This document shows, in pieces, positions 6,761 to 8,826 of a DNA stretch of 8,826 nt. The stretch lies in assembly GCA_034437075.1 (NCBI GenBank), contig DAOTVD010000344.1, positions 1-8,826 on the forward strand, written 5' to 3'. Positions within the stretch are counted from its first letter, which is position 1. The number at the start of each line of letters is the position of its first letter. Origin of the DNA: DAOTVD01 sp034437075. Its GTDB lineage: Bacteria > Chloroflexota > Anaerolineae > Aggregatilineales > J027. Under the pieces are notes generated by a model. The model was not told the DNA's origin and did not search any database. It worked only from the letters and a program-made list of their open reading frames with translations. The translations under genes were made by a program, and so were the position numbers.

Positions 6761-8244
6761 TTCGCGCTCAAACGCTCGGCGCAGAGAGCCAGGCGGCGCA
6801 AGGTTTCATCGCGGCCCAGGGCGTAGAGCGAATCGAACAAGGGCGGCGAGGCCCGCTGGTTGGTCGTCGCCCAACGGATGGTGTTAAAGACCTCGCGCGT
6901 TTTGCGTTGTAGCTCATCCGTCAGGGCGCGCAAACGCACTTCGATAGCCTCCACCGTATAATCGGGCAGTTCGGCCAGGGCGGCGTGCGCGGCGTGCAAG
7001 ACCTCGCGCGTGCTGGCGGCGTCCATCTTTTTCTGGATCAAATCGTCATCAGCGGGCGGGGTAAAATCCCCGAACAGAAAACCCAGCCATTCGACCACCG
7101 TCGGCAGCGGGTTGACGCGCTCTTGCACATGCGGCGCGATATGCTGCAACGTTTGCGCGTCGATCTCGCCATACGCTTCGCGCAGATGGGGCGTAATGGC
7201 CGCGATAAAGTCGTCCGGGGCCATGGCGCGGATGTATTGCCCGTTCAGGTGGATGAGTTTGCCATAGGGCATTTCGGTGGGCGCAGGATTCACGCGCGCT
7301 AGGGTAAAGCGCTCGACGGCCTGCGCGGTGCTGAAAAACTCGACATCATCGCCAAAACTCCAGCCGATAGTCGCCAGCCAATTGGTGACTGCCTCCGGCA
7401 AAAAGCCCAGTTCGTGATATTCGCGCACAAAGATCGGGATGGGCTGGCCTTGGTCGTCCATGGGCGGGTTGCGCTTGCTCATCTTCTTGTTGTTGTAGGT
7501 CATAATCGGCAAATGCACGAAGGTCGGCGGCTCCCAGCCGAACGCCTCATATAGCACTTGATGCATGGGCAACGACGACGTCCATTCATCCGAGCGCATG
7601 ACGTGCGTAATGCCCATGAAATGGTCGTCCACGGCCATGGCCAGATGATAAGTCGGGAAGCCGTCGGCCTTCAGCAGCACAATGTCGCTCAGTTCTGCGT
7701 TAGGAAAGCGAATCGTACCGCGCAGGGCTTCTTCCACGACCGTTTCGCCCTGCAAGGGCATGGCCAGGCGGATGACGTAGCTCTCGCGCTCGGCGGCCAG
7801 TTGGGCGCGTTCGTCATCGCTGATGAAACGGTGCAGGCGTTCGTAGCCCGCGCGTTTGCCCGTGGGGTTTTTCTCCGCGATTTCGCGCGCGCGGGCCAGT
7901 TCGTCCGGTGTGGCATAATCGCGATAGGCTTTGCCCTGCGCCACGAGCCAATCGGCCCATTTTTGGTAAAGGGCGCGGCGTTCGCTCTGCACATACGGCC
8001 CGGCCTCGCCGCCGACATCCGGCCCTTCGTCCCAGGTGATGCCCAGCCAGCGTAAGCCATCCATCAATTCATCGATGGCGCCTGCGACGCTGCGTTTCTG
8101 GTCAGTATCTTCGATGCGCAGGATGAACTGCCCGCCATGATGCCGCGCGAACAGCCAGTTGAACAGCGCCGTTCGCGCGCCGCCAATGTGTAATGATCCG
8201 GTGGGGCTGGGCGCGAAGCGCACCCGTACAGGTTTGTCGCTCAA
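6757..8244 (-). CDS. gltX: Glutamyl-tRNA synthetase (GluRS)
   Basis: This class I aminoacyl-tRNA synthetase charges tRNA-Glu with glutamate; in many bacteria lacking GlnRS it also charges tRNA-Gln for later amidation. With the start chosen here it has 495 residues, a normal length. The Rossmann catalytic domain opens with RFAPSPTGSLHIGGART, whose HIGG (19-22) is the HIGH-type signature. RIEDTD (43-48) and the GluRS-type WDEGPDVGGEAGPYVQSER stretch (71-89) follow, then KMSKR (254-258) near the end of the catalytic domain. The C-terminal helical anticodon-binding region ends in GRDETLRRLAL. The zinc-site cysteines of some GluRS are absent around AYRDYATPDE. I chose TTG at 8244 because AAGGAG stands upstream of it and the next in-frame start, a TTG at 8310, overlaps the predicted -10 box. 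Whether it discriminates tRNA-Glu from tRNA-Gln cannot be judged here. Confidence 0.96.
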   Translation of the reverse strand: MSDKPVRVRFAPSPTGSLHIGGARTALFNWLFARHHGGQFILRIEDTDQKRSVAGAIDELMDGLRWLGITWDEGPDVGGEAGPYVQSERRALYQKWADWLVAQGKAYRDYATPDELARAREIAEKNPTGKRAGYERLHRFISDDERAQLAAERESYVIRLAMPLQGETVVEEALRGTIRFPNAELSDIVLLKADGFPTYHLAMAVDDHFMGITHVMRSDEWTSSLPMHQVLYEAFGWEPPTFVHLPIMTYNNKKMSKRNPPMDDQGQPIPIFVREYHELGFLPEAVTNWLATIGWSFGDDVEFFSTAQAVERFTLARVNPAPTEMPYGKLIHLNGQYIRAMAPDDFIAAITPHLREAYGEIDAQTLQHIAPHVQERVNPLPTVVEWLGFLFGDFTPPADDDLIQKKMDAASTREVLHAAHAALAELPDYTVEAIEVRLRALTDELQRKTREVFNTIRWATTNQRASPPLFDSLYALGRDETLRRLALCAERLSAN

Positions 8245-8255
8245 GAGCGCGTTTT

Positions 8256-8261
8256 CTCCTT
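8256..8261 (-). promoter_or_regulatory. Shine-Dalgarno site deciding the gltX start
   Basis: On the minus strand AAGGAG is followed after 11 bases by TTG (8244). The spacing is slightly long, but there is no in-frame ATG or GTG nearer. The protein sequence resembles GluRS from this point on (SDKPVRVRFAPSPTG), so a TTG start is the best reading. The palindrome GATTAATC (8263-8270) sits just upstream of the site. Confidence 0.6.
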
Positions 8262-8309
8262 GATTAATCGTTGTGGGGCAGCCAGGGCTTAAGCTTTTCC
8301 AAGTATTCA

Positions 8310-8338
8310 ATTATACCGATTGCTTTTGTCGAAAAGGA
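8310..8338 (-). promoter_or_regulatory. Candidate gltX promoter
   Basis: On the minus strand a perfect TATAAT (8315-8310) lies in a locally A/T-rich stretch that stands out in this GC-rich window. Seventeen bases upstream is TCCTTT (8338-8333), a poor -35. Transcription would begin near 8303, giving a leader of about 59 bases before the TTG start. The -10 is convincing; the -35 is not. Confidence 0.55.
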
Positions 8339-8354
8339 TATATTTTTGATTTTA

Positions 8355-8446
8355 CCCCCCTCTCGCTCCCCCCGAATTCGGGGAGAAAACTTACTCGTGC
8401 GCAGAATAGCCCCTCCCTGAATTCGGGGAAGGGTTGGGGAGGGGGC
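8355..8446. repeat. GC-rich double-hairpin (MITE/REP-like) intergenic repeat
   Basis: Two related inverted repeats, each centred on GAATTC, sit 45 bases apart. The first is a perfect 14-base palindrome CCCCGAATTCGGGG (8370-8383), extended by TC/GA pairs past two unpaired C. The second (8410-8433) has a GAATTC core, three C:G pairs past one G:T, one T:A pair, a mismatch, and then three more C:G pairs. The ends are complementary: CCCCCTC (8356-8362) against GAGGGGG (8439-8445). The whole could therefore fold as a stem carrying two hairpins. Repeats of this style (CCCTC...GAATTC...GAGGG) are dispersed between genes in many Chloroflexota and other GC-rich genomes; that link is from memory. It lies downstream of the lipoprotein gene and upstream of the gltX promoter. 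It might end transcription from the former, but no T-tract follows. No transposase is nearby. Confidence 0.7.
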
Positions 8447-8466
8447 ATTATTTTTCTGGAACAGCC

Positions 8467-8826
8467 TTAGCGCAGGGCCTCGCCGCACAATTCACCATCC
8501 ACAATCGGGATTTCCAGGCGGCCTGCCGTGCGTTCGAGTTGCACGTTGGGGTCGTCCGGCTGGAAGGTGGTTTCCAGGTCGCAGATCATCAGATCGTCTT
8601 CACGCTCACAATCGGCCTGTACATCCAGGCCCAGCGCCAAGAAATTTGTGCTGTCTTCGGCGTTTAGGGTCGCGATCTGGTATCGTTCGCATACAATATC
8701 GTTAAAAGGTTCTACCTCGCCGCGCGAGAGGGCTTCCAGCGCCGTTTCGGCGTCATCCGCGCTCACGTCCCCCCCGCAGGCGACCAGCGCCAGGCCCAGC
8801 AGAGCAAGCACGAGCGCACGTAATAC
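8467..8826 (-). CDS. Small Cys-rich lipoprotein, 5' end beyond the window
   Basis: The frame stays open to the right edge, with a hydrophobic VLRALVLALLGLALVAC segment running into it. The GTG at 8811 lies inside this signal sequence, so the true start is probably just outside the window. The lipobox LVAC (Cys codon 8778-8776) followed by GGD marks a type II signal peptide, so the mature protein should be lipid-anchored on the outside of the membrane. The mature part is about 103 residues and acidic. It begins with a short helix (DDAETALEALSRGEVEPFNDIVC) and then alternates strands. Besides the lipidated Cys it has four cysteines (in IVCERY, ADCERE, MICDLE, ELCGEA), enough for two disulfides. 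The pattern loosely suggests a small NTF2-like (DUF4878-type) secreted domain, but I do not recognise the family and assign no function. It is upstream of gltX on the same strand, separated by the double-hairpin repeat. Confidence 0.8.
   Translation of the reverse strand, partial: VLRALVLALLGLALVACGGDVSADDAETALEALSRGEVEPFNDIVCERYQIATLNAEDSTNFLALGLDVQADCEREDDLMICDLETTFQPDDPNVQLERTAGRLEIPIVDGELCGEALR

Noticed and set aside
7558..8055. Plus-strand frame of 165 codons antisense to gltX
   Set aside because: It lies wholly inside gltX, has no domain or ribosome site and is rich in residues expected from antisense GC-rich codons.
8410..8433. Intrinsic terminator for the lipoprotein gene
   Set aside because: The hairpin is strong enough, but no T-tract follows on the minus strand, so it is kept only as part of the repeat.
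8355..8446. CRISPR-like repeat pair
   Set aside because: There are only two copies, each itself a palindrome and not identical, with no third unit and no cas gene; a double-hairpin element explains them better.
8273..8488. Open frames across the gltX upstream gap on both strands
   Set aside because: They translate the double-hairpin repeat and give Pro/Ser/Gly/Arg-rich sequence (such as SPTLPRIQGG), a known false-gene pattern, not a protein.

Overview
The window reads as chromosomal DNA of a GC-rich bacterium, most likely a member of the Chloroflexota (Anaerolineae-like). This lineage call is an inference. It rests on the gene types (a large PknB-type receptor kinase, a golvesin-like domain fused to an M23 peptidase, small Cys-rich lipoproteins) and on a C/G-rich double-hairpin intergenic repeat of a style common in that phylum. 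There is no rRNA or other direct marker. I see no tRNA, CRISPR array, insertion sequence, phage gene or attachment site.

Layout, left to right. (1) The 3' part of a plus-strand gene for a secreted golvesin-domain/LytM (M23) peptidase, cut by the left edge (3-1058). (2) A minus-strand block read from right to left: a tandem RNase HI-like protein (3975-3094), ruvA (3000-2428) and a long cation diffusion facilitator (2431-1055). ruvA and the CDF gene overlap by a few bases and look translationally coupled. (3) A divergent intergenic region (3976-4060) leading to a plus-strand gene for a 899-residue membrane Ser/Thr kinase (4061-6760). (4) gltX, glutamyl-tRNA synthetase, on the minus strand (8244-6757), with its own promoter and an apparent TTG start. 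(5) A double-hairpin GC-rich repeat (8355-8446). (6) The body of a small lipoprotein gene on the minus strand, open to the right edge (8826-8467).

The gene functions are mixed: envelope (M23 peptidase, lipoprotein, sensor kinase), metal homeostasis (CDF), nucleic-acid processing (RNase H, RuvA) and translation (GltX). Nothing suggests one dedicated pathway or a mobile island. The RNase H-like and RuvA proteins are a plausible replication/recombination pair, dealing with RNA:DNA hybrids and Holliday junctions.

The points most worth a second look are these. The RNase H protein carries a second RNase H-like domain that has lost every catalytic residue, while its first domain has His in place of the fourth catalytic Asp. 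The CDF transporter appears to carry three tandem C-terminal dimerisation domains instead of one. Both convergent gene pairs end in the same TTAA tetramer, so their stop codons overlap and no space is left for a terminator. The kinase has a large extracytoplasmic sensor-like region. The double-hairpin repeat lies upstream of gltX. None of these amounts to a demonstrated new system.
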